The notes: generated by a model from the sequence alone, not told the origin. Numbered from the stretch's first letter, positions 16,583 to 26,900 are shown. The stretch is 64,000 nt of DNA from Microbispora sp. H11081 (GCF_012999535.1 NZ_JABBWV010000005.1:62001-126000), one strand, 5' to 3'. Made by a program: numbers and translations.

Positions 16583-18339
16583 GCCGGCTCCTTCACGAAC
16601 TCGCCCGCGGTGGTGAACATGGCGCGGTAGGCCGGTTCCCGCCACAGCAGCTCATGCGGCCCGGTGCCGCGCACCCGCCCGTTCTCCAGCCATACGACCA
16701 GGTCGGCGCGGGCAGCGGTGGAGGCACGGTGCGCGACGACGATCCGGGTGCGGCCGGCGAGCAGGCGGGTCAGGGTCGCGGTCACCTGGGCTTCCGTCGC
16801 GGTGTCCAGGCTGGAGGTGGCGTCGTCGAGGATCAGCACCCGGCGTTCCCCCACCACGGCCCTGGCCAGCCCGAGCCGCTGCGCCTCTCCGCCGGACAGC
16901 GGCGCACGGTCCAGCGGCGTGTCGTAGCCTTCGGGCAGTCTCCGGACGAAATCATCCGCGGACACCCGCCGCGCGGCGAGCTCCACCTGCTCCCGGGTCG
17001 CCTCCGGCGAGGCGTAGGCGATCGTGCCGTGAACGGTCCCGCCGAGCAGGGCCGGCCGCTCGAACGCGTACGCCACGGCGCGGCGCAGGCTGCCCGGCTC
17101 CAGTTCTGACGGAGGGACGCCGTCCAGGAGCACCTCACCGCGGTCCGGGGCGAGCAGCCCGCCGGCGAGCGCCGCGAACGTGGACTTCCCGGCGCCCGAG
17201 CGGCCGACGACGGCGACCGCGACGCCGGGAGGGATGTCCACGTCCACGCCGTCCAGCAGGGTCTCGCCGTCCACGCGCACGCTCACCGATCGGAACGTGA
17301 TCGCGCCGGGGCCGTCCGGGAGCGTACGCGCGCCCCCGGCGCCGGGCGGCAGGGACAGCACCTCCGCGATCCTGGCCGTTCCCGCCCGCACGTGCGCGAA
17401 GCCCATCAGCGTGTCCACCACGCCGAGCAGGCCAAGCGCGATGCCGACGTAGCCGGCCACCGCTATCCAGGATCCCGGGCTGATCCGCCCGTCCGCCACG
17501 CCCACCCCCGCCGCGGCGAGGACCGCGACCTGGGTGAGCGGGCCGAGCAGCGACACCTTCCAGACCGTGCGGCACTGGGCGTCCCAGGTCGCCCGGCCCA
17601 CCGCGGTCAGATCAGGCAGCGGCGCGAGGACGCGTTCCACCTCCCGGTCCAGGGTCCCCGCGGCGCGGATGGTCCGCGCGCCGGAGATCGCCTCCACCAG
17701 GCGGGCCGACAACGCTCCCTGCAGTTCCTGGTAGCGCGTCATCAACTGCGACGCCTCGGAGACGAACCGCCGGACGAGAACGGCCGCCACCGGCACGCAC
17801 ACGGTGAACACGACCGCGAGGCGCCAGTCGATCACCGCGAGCGCCACCAGTCCACCGGCGGAGAGCACCACCGCCGCCGCCACGGAGAGCGCCGTCGAGA
17901 CCAGCCCGGACGCCTCCGCCGCGCCCGCGACCATCCGGCTGCTCACGTCGCCCGCGGCGAACCGGTGCCGGCCCGCGAGCCCGGCGCGGAGCAACCGCCG
18001 GGTCAGCCCCCGACGCAGCGACAGTTCGACCGCGGTTCCCTGGGCGGAGCCCGCCCACACTCCCAGGACCTCGGCGGCCATGGCCACCGCGAGAAGAGCC
18101 GCGAGCCCGCCGAGCGCCGCCCCGGCCCGCTCTCCCGCCAGCACCGTGTCGACCGACCTGGCCAGCGCCGCGGGCAACGCCAGCGCCGTCGCCGAGCCGG
18201 CCGCGCTCGACATCACCAGCGCCGCGGTCCAGCCGGGCGCCTGCCGCACCGAGAAGAGCAGCATGCCGACCGGCGAGTCCACCTCGGGAGCGGTGACGCC
18301 GTCATGAGCGTCGTGTCCTCTGCCCCGTGACGGGCCCAT
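16579..18339 (-). CDS. ABC exporter, fused membrane and ATPase domains (first half-transporter)
   Basis: 586 residues, ATG 18339 with GGAGGTG upstream. Six membrane helices span about residues 35-310. The ATPase (about 345-575) has Walker A GRSGAGKST, signature LSGGEAQRLGLARAVVG and Walker B VLILDDATSSLD, where the residue after Walker B is Asp instead of the catalytic Glu. That, with the LSAGE variant in its partner, suggests an asymmetric heterodimer with one degenerate ATP site. It lies 42 bases after the third precursor gene. Role inferred: export of the lanthipeptides. Confidence 0.88.
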   Translation of the reverse strand: MGPSRGRGHDAHDGVTAPEVDSPVGMLLFSVRQAPGWTAALVMSSAAGSATALALPAALARSVDTVLAGERAGAALGGLAALLAVAMAAEVLGVWAGSAQGTAVELSLRRGLTRRLLRAGLAGRHRFAAGDVSSRMVAGAAEASGLVSTALSVAAAVVLSAGGLVALAVIDWRLAVVFTVCVPVAAVLVRRFVSEASQLMTRYQELQGALSARLVEAISGARTIRAAGTLDREVERVLAPLPDLTAVGRATWDAQCRTVWKVSLLGPLTQVAVLAAAGVGVADGRISPGSWIAVAGYVGIALGLLGVVDTLMGFAHVRAGTARIAEVLSLPPGAGGARTLPDGPGAITFRSVSVRVDGETLLDGVDVDIPPGVAVAVVGRSGAGKSTFAALAGGLLAPDRGEVLLDGVPPSELEPGSLRRAVAYAFERPALLGGTVHGTIAYASPEATREQVELAARRVSADDFVRRLPEGYDTPLDRAPLSGGEAQRLGLARAVVGERRVLILDDATSSLDTATEAQVTATLTRLLAGRTRIVVAHRASTAARADLVVWLENGRVRGTGPHELLWREPAYRAMFTTAGEFVKEPA

Positions 18340-18381
18340 TCAGCACCTCCACCTGATTCGGCCGTAGACAGCGAGGCGTGT

Positions 18382-18510
18382 TCACGGGGGGTTGGTGATG
18401 CCCGTGCAGGTGATGTAGCAGGTGTCCTCGCAGGTGACCGGCCGGCACGGCCTGAGCCCGGCCGCCGCGGAGGCCGGCAGCGTTTCCAGCACGACGATGT
18501 CGCTCGACAT
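18382..18510 (-). CDS. Class IV lanthipeptide precursor 3
   Basis: 42 residues. ATG 18510 follows GGGAGTGGAAGAA. The leader reads MSSDIVVLETLPASAAAGLR, with the same hydrophobic-x-x-LPA pattern as the two sister peptides, then Pro-Cys and a Cys/Thr-rich core RPVTCEDTCYITCTGITNPP. It has four Cys, and every Cys after the first is preceded by Thr (TC at 26-27, 30-31 and 34-35). It is shorter by one Cys than precursors 1 and 2. Ser/Thr would be phosphorylated, eliminated and coupled to Cys by the LanL enzyme. Not homologous to its other neighbours; the call rests on layout and on the three-way similarity. Confidence 0.85.
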   Translation of the reverse strand: MSSDIVVLETLPASAAAGLRPCRPVTCEDTCYITCTGITNPP

Positions 18511-18603
18511 TTCTTCCACTCCCTGTCGCTTCTTTGTCTCGTTTCCGGCCCTGAGCAGCGCCGGTGGGGGGTGCGGGCGTGGTGTCGCACCCACACCCCC
18601 GCG

Positions 18604-18636
18604 TTTCCTGACCTCCGCTCAGGTCATGTCAGGAAA
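18604..18636 (-). promoter_or_regulatory. Hairpin between precursor genes 2 and 3
   Basis: TTTCCTGAC at 18604-18612 is the exact complement of GTCAGGAAA at 18628-18636, with a 15-base loop. It sits in the 204-base gap after precursor 2. No U-run follows on the transcribed strand, so it may be an RNA processing or attenuation element that sets relative precursor levels rather than a full terminator. Confidence 0.5.
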
Positions 18637-18714
18637 TTTCCGCGATCGGAGGACGGCGTTCCGCAGCGGCGCCTTCTGCCGTCCTTTCTCCTCGGCTTTG
18701 GCGGAAACCGTGGT

Positions 18715-18855
18715 TCACGCGTTGGTGGGGCCGTTGCAGGTGTAGTCACACGTCGGGTAGACGCAGGTGATCCCGCAGGTGATCAACCAGCCGCACGGCG
18801 CGAGCCCGTTCGGCTCGGCCGGGAGCATGTCCAGGCTTCTGATGTCGATCGTCAT
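18715..18855 (-). CDS. Class IV lanthipeptide precursor 2
   Basis: 46 residues. ATG 18855 is preceded by the near-ideal AAGGAGGTGAAAGAA. The leader MTIDIRSLDMLPAEPNGLA is followed by Pro-Cys and a core with five Cys: TCGITC, PTC and YTC units. The leader shares IDI.(A/S)LDMLPAE with precursor 1 almost exactly. The N-terminal LDMLPAE resembles the L..LP.E recognition region of class IV (VenA-like, ALQxL-type) leaders. The core has aromatic residues (W23, Y33, Y38) and ends NGPTNA. Forty-six bases separate it from precursor 1. Confidence 0.87.
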   Translation of the reverse strand: MTIDIRSLDMLPAEPNGLAPCGWLITCGITCVYPTCDYTCNGPTNA

Positions 18856-18901
18856 TTCTTTCACCTCCTTTCCGACCGTTCGGATGCGGCCGTCGCGGTG
18901 C

Positions 18902-19039
18902 TCAGCCGGCCTCGGTCAGCTCACAGGTGTACGTGCACGACACGGTGATGCAGGTGAACAAGCACGTACCGGGGCGGCAGGGGCCCAGGCCCGCGGATTC
19001 GGCCGGGAGCATGTCCAGCGCGCTGATGTCGATCGCCAT
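18902..19039 (-). CDS. Class IV lanthipeptide precursor 1
   Basis: 45 residues. ATG 19039 is preceded by AAAGGAGGTGAAAAGA. The leader MAIDISALDMLPAESAGLG is followed by Pro20-Cys21 and a core with five Cys in the pattern TCLFTC...SCTYTC. Thr or Ser precedes Cys at four positions, so several short lanthionine rings are possible, but ring pattern cannot be read from sequence. It is the first precursor after the protease gene (86 bases). The G-L-x-P-C junction is shared by all three peptides and is the probable leader cleavage region. Confidence 0.87.
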   Translation of the reverse strand: MAIDISALDMLPAESAGLGPCRPGTCLFTCITVSCTYTCELTEAG

Positions 19040-19125
19040 TCTTTTCACCTCCTTTCGTCGCCGTGGTGGAGACCGGACAGGACCGTCCGGCCGGGTTCAT
19101 GGGTCAGGGCGTCGATGCGCGGGGC

Positions 19126-20892
19126 TCAGCCGGCGAGCAGGAACCGGAGCAGGAACCTGGTCAGTTCGATGCCGTGACCGCCCTGGATGGGATCGTGGCC
19201 GCCGGTCGGCGGCTCCAGGTAGACGAAGTCGCGTCCCTCGTGCCGGCCCGCCTCCAGAAGGCGTTCGCGCAGCCGGCGGGACTGGCTCACCGGAATGACC
19301 TCGTCGTTGTCGCTGTGGACGACGAGCAGGCGGGCGGTGATCCGGTCGCAGAGCCGCGCCACGTCCCGTGGACCCAGGTCGTCGCGGACGACGGCACGGC
19401 CGCCGAGACGATCGATGAGGGCGCGTACCGGCGGCGAGCCTTCCGCGTGGAGGCTCTCGCCGGACAGGAAGGGGGACACCGCCACGCAGCGCGACCACAG
19501 TCCTGGGTCGGCGCCGGCGGCCAGCAGCGCGAGGTAGGCGCCGTAGCTGGTGCCATAGAGCATGAGATTCCGGCCTTCACGGCTCAACTGCCGGGCGAGG
19601 TGCCGTACGTCGGCCAGGTCGGGGCCGCCCCAGGCGCCGTGCAGGGCCCGCTGGTGCGGCAGGCCGTATCCCGTGCTGCCCCGGTAGTTGGGGGCGACGA
19701 CGGCGATCCCGGCGGCGGCCATCTCCTGCATGAGCGGGTCGAATTCCAACTGGGTGGCCGCTTCAGGCCCGCCGTGCAGGAACACCAGGACGTGCCGCGA
19801 GGTGCGCCAGTCTCCGTAGACCACCGCCTCGATCGGCCCGTCCGGGCCGGTGAACTCCTGGACCTCGGCATCCGCCCACGTGTGTCCTTCGTCGGCGACG
19901 AGGCTCCACTCGCCCGTCGTCGTGTCCACCGTGGCGACCCCGCTCGGCCTCGTCGGCGAGGAGAACGGGAATCTCAAGCCGTCCATCCCCCAGGCGGCGA
20001 GGCTCTGGACGACCCCGGGCGGGGTGGGGATGGTGCGGACCCGGTCGAGCCGCGGGGTGTAGATCATCAGATGGGATCGCGCACCGCGGTTCACCCGTAG
20101 CGCGACGTGCTCTCCGGTGGGGTCGACGGCCATCGGCGCGACGCTGCCCTCGATGGCGTCGAGGACGTCGGGAAAGCGCGGCTGTGCGGGGTCGCCCGCG
20201 AACGTGTGGCCGAGCCGGAATCCCTCTCCCGCCTTCTCCGCAAGCAGCAGCAGTCCCGACCGCGGCGCGGCGAGGAGCACGTGCTGGCCGGGCGTCGTGC
20301 CGGGGACGGGGCGTACCCGGCCCGCCTCCAGGTCCACCGCGACCGGCCGTACGAGCGCCCCATCCCGCTGCTGGTTGAGCCCCAGCAGCGCGCCGGAGCG
20401 GTCCAGCGGGCAGGGGCCGCTCAGTGTGCCCGCGAGCTCGGCCACCTGTTCCAGCCATGGTTCCCTGTCCAGGATCCGCCAGATGACCGAGGAGCCGGTC
20501 TCGCCCCGCCCGATGGCCAGCGCGAGCGCCCGCCGGTCGGGGGTGGCGACCAGTCGTACCGCCGGCCGGTCGATGGTGACCAGGGTCCTTTCGACCAGGC
20601 CGGTGGCGGTGGGTTCCGCCAGTACGACGTTGTGGTGGCCGCGGCCCGGCCGGGTGAACAGCACCCGGCCGTCGGCCCGGCACAGCAGCTGGGTCCAGGT
20701 GGTCTCCCCGTGGCGGGTGGCCAGGATCCGGCGGTCCGCCGCCGACGCCGTGAACGACCACAGCTCCAGGGCCAGCGGGGAGCCGCCCCCGCCGGTCAGG
20801 CAGGCGGCGTGGCTGCCGTCGTGGGCGAAGGAGAAGCTGATCCGGGTCCGCGCCCGGGCGGCGGCCGGTACGGCCGCTGTGGTCGTGGTCAC
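19126..20892 (-). CDS. S9 prolyl-oligopeptidase-like serine protease
   Basis: 588 residues from GTG 20892, which shares GTGA with the synthetase stop, so translation is coupled. The first ~330 residues have repeated beta-propeller-like strands (for example LLGLNQQRDGALVRPVAVDL). The last ~250 form an alpha/beta-hydrolase with nucleophile motif YGTSYGAYLALLA (Ser in GTSYG), acid in VHSDNDEVIP and His in the GGHDPIQGG region. No signal peptide. Family members cut after Pro; in class III systems such an enzyme (FlaP for flavipeptin) removes leaders after Pro. All three precursors here have Pro directly before the first core Cys, which suggests this enzyme cleaves there. That role is inferred. 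Confidence 0.88.
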   Translation of the reverse strand: MTTTTAAVPAAARARTRISFSFAHDGSHAACLTGGGGSPLALELWSFTASAADRRILATRHGETTWTQLLCRADGRVLFTRPGRGHHNVVLAEPTATGLVERTLVTIDRPAVRLVATPDRRALALAIGRGETGSSVIWRILDREPWLEQVAELAGTLSGPCPLDRSGALLGLNQQRDGALVRPVAVDLEAGRVRPVPGTTPGQHVLLAAPRSGLLLLAEKAGEGFRLGHTFAGDPAQPRFPDVLDAIEGSVAPMAVDPTGEHVALRVNRGARSHLMIYTPRLDRVRTIPTPPGVVQSLAAWGMDGLRFPFSSPTRPSGVATVDTTTGEWSLVADEGHTWADAEVQEFTGPDGPIEAVVYGDWRTSRHVLVFLHGGPEAATQLEFDPLMQEMAAAGIAVVAPNYRGSTGYGLPHQRALHGAWGGPDLADVRHLARQLSREGRNLMLYGTSYGAYLALLAAGADPGLWSRCVAVSPFLSGESLHAEGSPPVRALIDRLGGRAVVRDDLGPRDVARLCDRITARLLVVHSDNDEVIPVSQSRRLRERLLEAGRHEGRDFVYLEPPTGGHDPIQGGHGIELTRFLLRFLLAG

Positions 20893-23684
20893 GAGTCGCA
20901 CCGCCCCTGCTGCTGCCGGCTGTGGTGGGGCCGGATGCCGGGGTGCGGGCGGGTGAGCAGCTCGTCGGGCATCCACAGCCGGGGGCCGCCGTGGCGCAGC
21001 CGCAGGAGGAAGGCCACCGCACCCCCGAAACCGGTGTTGTAGGCGGGGTGGATCTCGGTGCCGGATTCGTCGGGCAGGACCATGAGGTTGTCGCGGAGGG
21101 TGTTCCTGGCGTACATCGCGGTGGCCAACTCGGCGGCCCAGCCGCGATAGCGCTCCTCACCGGTGAATTCGGCCAGGTCGAGCAGGAAGTCGGCGTCGCC
21201 GGACAGCCCGTGGCAGGAGCTGATGCCCGAGTGCCACATGCCCTGGCGGATCGCGGCCCCCGCCTTCTCCGCCAGATCCCGGTGGCGCCGCTGCCCGGTG
21301 GCGGCCCACAGCCGGATCAGGAACGTGCCGACGCCCGAGGAGCCGCTGCACCAGTGCCGCATCCGGGAGCGGGCGGCGTCCTCCTTCTCCCCGCTGGGCC
21401 ACCAGGCCGCGTCGCCCTCCACGTCGGCGACCGCCGCCAGGGTGTCCGCCGCGCGCTGGGCGGCGTCCAGGTATTCGGCGCGGCCCGTGGCGAGCCAGGA
21501 GTACAGCAGGAAGGCGCCTGCTCCGGCCACGCCGTGCGCGAAGCCGTAGTGGACCAGCCCGGCCAGTTCCGACTCGAACGTCTCGGGGATCGGCCAGACC
21601 GTCAGCCCGTCCTCGCGTTCGCGGGCCGCCTTGAGCACGCTGTCCGCGGCGATCACGATGCGGTCGTGCAGTTCGGGGTCGCCGGTCGACAGCCACAGGT
21701 GCATCTGGGTCATTCCGGCGCCGGCCGCACCGTGGCAGACGTCGTGGCTGGGCCAGTCCACCGGGACCTTCTTGGCCAGCTCGATCGCCTGCGCGGCCAT
21801 CTCGTCGTCGTCCAGCAGGCGGGCGGCGTCGTACAGCGCCCAGGCCGTGCCCGACCGGCCGAAGTACAGTCCGGGAAGGACGCGGGGGATGTCGTGCAGG
21901 CGCCGCAGAACCCAGCCGGCCACCGTCGCGGTCGCGTCGCGCAGCCGGTCCTCGCCGAGCAGCCGGGCGCCACGGGTGAGCACGCCCAGGACCCCACCCG
22001 CCCCGTGCTGCACGTTGCACGGGTCGGTGGTCTCGCCGAACTCGCCCGCCGTCCACAGCCGTGGGGCCTGCGGGTCCATCGTGGCGAGGATGTGGCTCAG
22101 CCCGTCGCGGACCAGCCGATCCGCCAGCGTCTCCGGCAGGCGGCCGTCGCCGCCGGGCTCCGTGGGATCGCCGGGCTCGACTGGGTCGCCGGACGTCGCC
22201 GCGGCCAGGAACTCCCGCGCCCTGGTCAACGTCCAGCGCTGCTCGGGGTCGTCCCTCATCAGGCCCAGCACCAGCGGAGACAGGCGCCGCAACGCCGGCG
22301 TGCCTGCCCCGAGAAGCCGTACGAACTCGGCTGTCCGCTCCTCGGTGCGGCGGGTGGCCGGTCTGTCCGCGACGAGAAGCGGATCCACCGCGGACGTCAG
22401 ATAGAAGATCGTCGCACCGAGGCTGTACAGATCCGCCCGTTGGGAGGGCGCCCTGCCGTACTTGGCCGCCGATGTCTGCTCCGGCGCGCCGTAGGCGGGA
22501 GTGAAGGCTTTGTGTACGGGTGAGCCCGCGGCGACCGCCAACTCCAGGTCGATCAGGCGCAGCCGGCCGTCCGGAGTGACCATGAGGTTGTTGGGGTTGA
22601 GGTCCCGAAGCACCAGGCCTCGCTCATGGACCGCCGCCACGGTCTCGACCAGCTGGCCGGCCTTGTCCAGGACCTCGGCCGGCGGCAGCCCCGCGCCCGG
22701 CGTCCGCCCGGCGCGCTCGGCCGCCCAGGCGCGCAGCGTGAGGCCCGGCACCAGTTCCTGCACCAGAAACAGGTTCTCCTGCTGGGTCAGCAGGGCCACC
22801 TTGCGGGGCGCCAGCCCCTCGGGGGCGAGCAGATCGAGGATCTCCGCCTCGTGCCGCAACGTGTCACGCGCGTCGGTGCCGCTCAGCTGACCCATCACGT
22901 GTGGCCGCGCCTGCTTGAGGATGACCTCATCGCCGGTCCGCTGGTCCGTGCCGCGGTAGACACCGCCACGGTAGGAGTGCCTGACGGCCTCCGCCACCAC
23001 GAAGCGTTCGCCGATCAGCACCGGGCCGGGCGCGGCGGCGGGGCTCGCGGCCACCGGCTCCGGCGCGGGCAGCGGCGGCTCCGCCCACGGCGGCGGGCTG
23101 AACCAGGCCAGGCGCTGGTCCTTGTACGTCTTCCCGTCAGGACCGGTCAGCCTCGACTCGAAGCTTCCGTCGTTGGTCAGCACCGGCTTGGCGCCGAAAA
23201 CGCCGAAGCGGTAGTGCACCAGGCTGCCGGGACGCAGCCGCCGGTCGGACAGGATCGCCGGGCCGGGGAGTCCGTCGGTCGCCCGGTCCAGCTCGGCGGC
23301 GAGGTGGCGGAACTGCTCGTCGTCGCTGGGATACGCGGTGACGAACTTCCCTCCGCTGCCACGGTCGACGGTGTTGGACAGCAGGTCGGCCAGCTCGTTC
23401 AGCCCTCGCGCGAACTTGAACGCGCATCCGGCCCGGACGAGAACCTCGGCGGCGCGGGCCAGCACGACCGGCGCGGACAACTGCGTGGCCGACAGGTGCA
23501 GCTTCCACCCCTGGCCGGGTGTCCGGCCCTCCGGGGGCGTCAGCAGGCACCAGAATCTGCCCGGCTCGAACTTCCAGCCGCCACTGCTCTCCCGCGCCAG
23601 GACAGCGAGGGCGATGTCCTGCAGCAGGCGTGAATCGTCCACCGCCGCCGCTTCCCGCGCGCCGTGCGCGTTCTCCACACTCAT
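20889..23684 (-). CDS. lanL: Class IV lanthionine synthetase (LanL type)
   Basis: 931 residues from ATG 23684 (a longer frame to 23750 is possible; neither start has a strong ribosome site). N-terminal OspF-like lyase domain (about 1-210): WKLHLSA, FKFARG, GKFVTAYP and SLVHYRFG. Central Ser/Thr kinase domain (about 225-510) with VILKQA, catalytic LRDLNPNNLMV and the DFG-like LIDLELAV. C-terminal LanC-like cyclase (about 530-930) with seven G-x-x-G helical motifs. It retains the zinc ligands lost in class III: Cys in HWCSGSSG and Cys-His in SSCHGLSG, plus the acid/base His in GFAHGVAGAG. It would phosphorylate and eliminate precursor Ser/Thr and form (methyl)lanthionine. A 285-base AT-richer gap upstream separates it from the SARP gene. 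Confidence 0.93.
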   Translation of the reverse strand: MSVENAHGAREAAAVDDSRLLQDIALAVLARESSGGWKFEPGRFWCLLTPPEGRTPGQGWKLHLSATQLSAPVVLARAAEVLVRAGCAFKFARGLNELADLLSNTVDRGSGGKFVTAYPSDDEQFRHLAAELDRATDGLPGPAILSDRRLRPGSLVHYRFGVFGAKPVLTNDGSFESRLTGPDGKTYKDQRLAWFSPPPWAEPPLPAPEPVAASPAAAPGPVLIGERFVVAEAVRHSYRGGVYRGTDQRTGDEVILKQARPHVMGQLSGTDARDTLRHEAEILDLLAPEGLAPRKVALLTQQENLFLVQELVPGLTLRAWAAERAGRTPGAGLPPAEVLDKAGQLVETVAAVHERGLVLRDLNPNNLMVTPDGRLRLIDLELAVAAGSPVHKAFTPAYGAPEQTSAAKYGRAPSQRADLYSLGATIFYLTSAVDPLLVADRPATRRTEERTAEFVRLLGAGTPALRRLSPLVLGLMRDDPEQRWTLTRAREFLAAATSGDPVEPGDPTEPGGDGRLPETLADRLVRDGLSHILATMDPQAPRLWTAGEFGETTDPCNVQHGAGGVLGVLTRGARLLGEDRLRDATATVAGWVLRRLHDIPRVLPGLYFGRSGTAWALYDAARLLDDDEMAAQAIELAKKVPVDWPSHDVCHGAAGAGMTQMHLWLSTGDPELHDRIVIAADSVLKAAREREDGLTVWPIPETFESELAGLVHYGFAHGVAGAGAFLLYSWLATGRAEYLDAAQRAADTLAAVADVEGDAAWWPSGEKEDAARSRMRHWCSGSSGVGTFLIRLWAATGQRRHRDLAEKAGAAIRQGMWHSGISSCHGLSGDADFLLDLAEFTGEERYRGWAAELATAMYARNTLRDNLMVLPDESGTEIHPAYNTGFGGAVAFLLRLRHGGPRLWMPDELLTRPHPGIRPHHSRQQQGRCDS

Positions 23685-23969
23685 GGGTTCACCCGTCGTC
23701 CGTCTCACGCCGGCCGGGACAGAGGAGATCCGGCGACGTGTTCCACTCATTCATCAGGACCATTCCGCGGGAAACTGGCGCTCGCCGTTCCCGTGCGATT
23801 CATTGATAACCGGGCGTTGTTGCCGGACGGTTGCCACGGCGCTGAAGTGCGGAAACGCTACCGCGCAGGGATTCGGTTTCTCTTTCCTTTTCCGCGCATG
23901 CGGGAAAGGCCGAGCCTTTTCGCTCCTATGAGCGCGACCCGGTCGAATGAATAAGGCGGTGATGCGCGC

Positions 23970-26900
23970 CTAACGGGCGACCGCGAGCGACGGCTCGGCG
24001 GCCCCCGGCGCCGTGGCCCGTCCGAGCAGGCGGGCGATCTGCCGCCGCAGCCGTCCGACGTCGAGGCCGGTGCCGTGCAGACGGGCGTTCTCGTACGCGG
24101 AGGGCGTCACCATGGCGCGGACCAGGGCGTGGGTCTTCTCGTGCGCGGCCCGCTCGCAGAAGGGCACCGGGGTGCCGATCTCCTTCCTGATGTGCTCGGC
24201 GGCGCCGAGCAACTCGGCCGCGAACGCGCCGTCGCCGGACAGCGCGACCGCCCGCGCGAGCGCGTCGACGACGCTCGCCTGTCGCCAGCGGTCGCCGAGT
24301 TCGTGGTGCAGGCTCAGGCTGAGGGCGAGGCGGCGGAGCGCGTGGTCCACCCGCCCGAGCTTCAGGTCCACGAGCGCGAACAGGTTCTCCGCCCAGGCGA
24401 TGCCTTCCTTGAAGCACAGCTCGGAGAACGCAGGAAGCGCCTGGCCGAGGTGGTGCGCGGCGGCGCCGAGGTCTCCGGTGTAGAGCGCCACCGCGCCCAG
24501 GTCGAGCCTGCACCAGGCCAGCCGCTCCCGGTCGCCGACGCGGGTCAGCACCCGGATGGCCGCGCCGGACAGCCGCGCGGCCGAGTCGAAGTCGCCGGAC
24601 AGCCAGGACGCGAAGCCGAGAAGCTGCGAGGCGTGACCGGTGGCCCACGGGTCGCCGCCCCGCTCCGCCGCGGCGAGCGACCGCCGGCCGAGCTCGATCG
24701 CCCTGCCGTAGTCGCCCAGCTCCCTGAAGATCGAGCCGAGCAGTTCCTCCGACCGCGCCACGCCCTCGGCGTCGCGCTCGCCGCCGTACGCCTCGATCGC
24801 GCTTTCCGCCAGCCCGGCGGCCTCCTGGTAGTCGCACTCCAGCGCCGCGAGCCGCGCCGCCGCCCAGTACGCCTTGGCGAGCACCCGGCGAGGCACGGCG
24901 GGCGTCGCCGCCGCGAGCGCGGATCCGAGCCACGCGCGGCCCTCGCCGTACCGTCCTCGCAGGTAGTGGTACCGCCACAGGGACGCGGCCAGGCGGAGCG
25001 CCGACTCGGGGTCGTGCGCGGTCAGCCAGGCCGTCGCCGCCCGCATGTCCTCGTGGTGTTCGGCGATCTCCGCCTTCAGGGCGCCGAGGTCCGGCCCTTG
25101 AAGTCCTCGTTCCGCCGCTTCGGCTCTGCTCAGGCAGTAAGCGGCGTGATCGCGGCGCGCTCGGGTGTGCTCGAGCGGATGGGCCTCCAGCCGCTCGTGA
25201 GCGTGGCCTCGGATCGTCTCCAGCAGCCGGTAGCGCATCCCGGACGGCGTGGGAACGGCCTTGAGCAGCGACTTGTCCACGAGCCTGCTCATCGTCCCGA
25301 GCACCGGGATCCCCGGGAGCACGGCGGCCGCGGCCTCCAGGGTGAAGCCGCCGCTGAGGACGCTGAGCCGTCTGAGCGCGCCGCGTTCCTCCTCGTTCAG
25401 CAGGCCGTAGCTCCATTCGACCGTCGCGCGCAGCGCGCGGTGCTGCGGCCGGGTCCCGCGCGGGCCGTCCACCAGCACCTCGTACGGCTCCCGCATCCGG
25501 TGGGCGATCTCGGGGAGGGTCAGCAGCCGTGCCCGCGCCGCCGCCAGTTCGATGGCGAGCGGCAAGCCGTCGCATCGGGCGCAGATGGCGGCGAGAGCGC
25601 GGGCGTCCGCCGCGGACAGCACCTCGATCCGCCGGATTCCCGCGCGTTCCGCGAACAGGGTGACGGCGTCGTACCCGGCGAGATCCGCGGCGGTGTGGAC
25701 GCGGGCCGGATCCGGCAGGCCGAGCGCGGGCACGACGCGGACCTCCTCCCCCGGGAGGCGCAACGTCGTCTGGCTGGTGGCGAGGATCCGCAGCCCCGGG
25801 CAGCGCGAGAGCAGACGCCCGGCGAGCTCCGCGCACTCGGCCGCGACCTGTTCGCAGTTGTCCAGGACGACGAGGACGCGGTCGTGGCGGATGCGCCCGG
25901 CCAGCTCGTCCGGCATGCGGGAGCCGGCCGACGGCCGCACCTCCATGGCGGCGGCGATCGCGTCCGCGACACCGTCCCCGTCGTGCGTCGCGGCGAGGTC
26001 CACGAAAGCGGCCTCGGTGAAGTCGTCCGCCGCGGCCCGGGCCACCGCGACAGCCAGCCTGGTCTTCCCGCTCCCGCCCGCCCCGGTCAGTGTCACCAGC
26101 CGCGCTCGCCGCAGCGCGGCCCGTGTCTCCGCGATGTCCGCCGTACGCCCGACGAGGCTGCTCACCTCCTGGGGCAGGGTGTGCGGAGCCGCGGGCCCGG
26201 CGGCTCCCGTCCTCGTCTCCGGGGACGGCGCCAGACCGAGCAGCGCCCTCGGCTCTGTGACGCCGCGGAGCACACCGGCCTCGACCTGCCGGAGGCCCTC
26301 ACCGGGCTCCATGCCCAGTTCATCGACGAGGGTGCGGCGCGCGCGCCGGTAGGCGGCGAGCGCGTCACCTGACCGCCCGCTCACCTGGAGCGCGACGATC
26401 AGCAGCTCCCACAGCCGCTCACGCAGGGGGTTGGCGGCGATCAGGCGCTCGGTCCTCTCGGGCTCCGGGGTCAGGCCCGCGGCCAGTCCGGCGGCGAACA
26501 GGCCCTCGTAGGCCTGGATCCTGAGCTCTTCCAGGTACACCTGCTCCGTGACCGCCCAGCCGTACAGGCGGCAGTCCGACAGGGCGTCCCCTCGCCACAG
26601 CGCGAGCCCGCTCTCGAAGCTGCGCGCGGCTTCGGCGAAGCGCCCATCGGCGGAGAGCCGCTGCCCGTTCCTCGTCAGCTCCTCGAACCGGTCCCGGTCG
26701 ATCCGCACCGTGTCCGTGTTCAGCACGTATCCGGGGTCCCGCCGCCGGATCACCCGCTCGTCCCCGCAGTCCGCGAGAACGGCGTTCAGCTTGGCGATGT
26801 GGGCATGCAGGGTACGGATCGCCGTGGGCGGGGGCAGCTCGCCCCACAGCCCGTCCGTCAGCTGGTCGGCCGTCACCACGCCGCCCGCTCTGAGCGCCAG

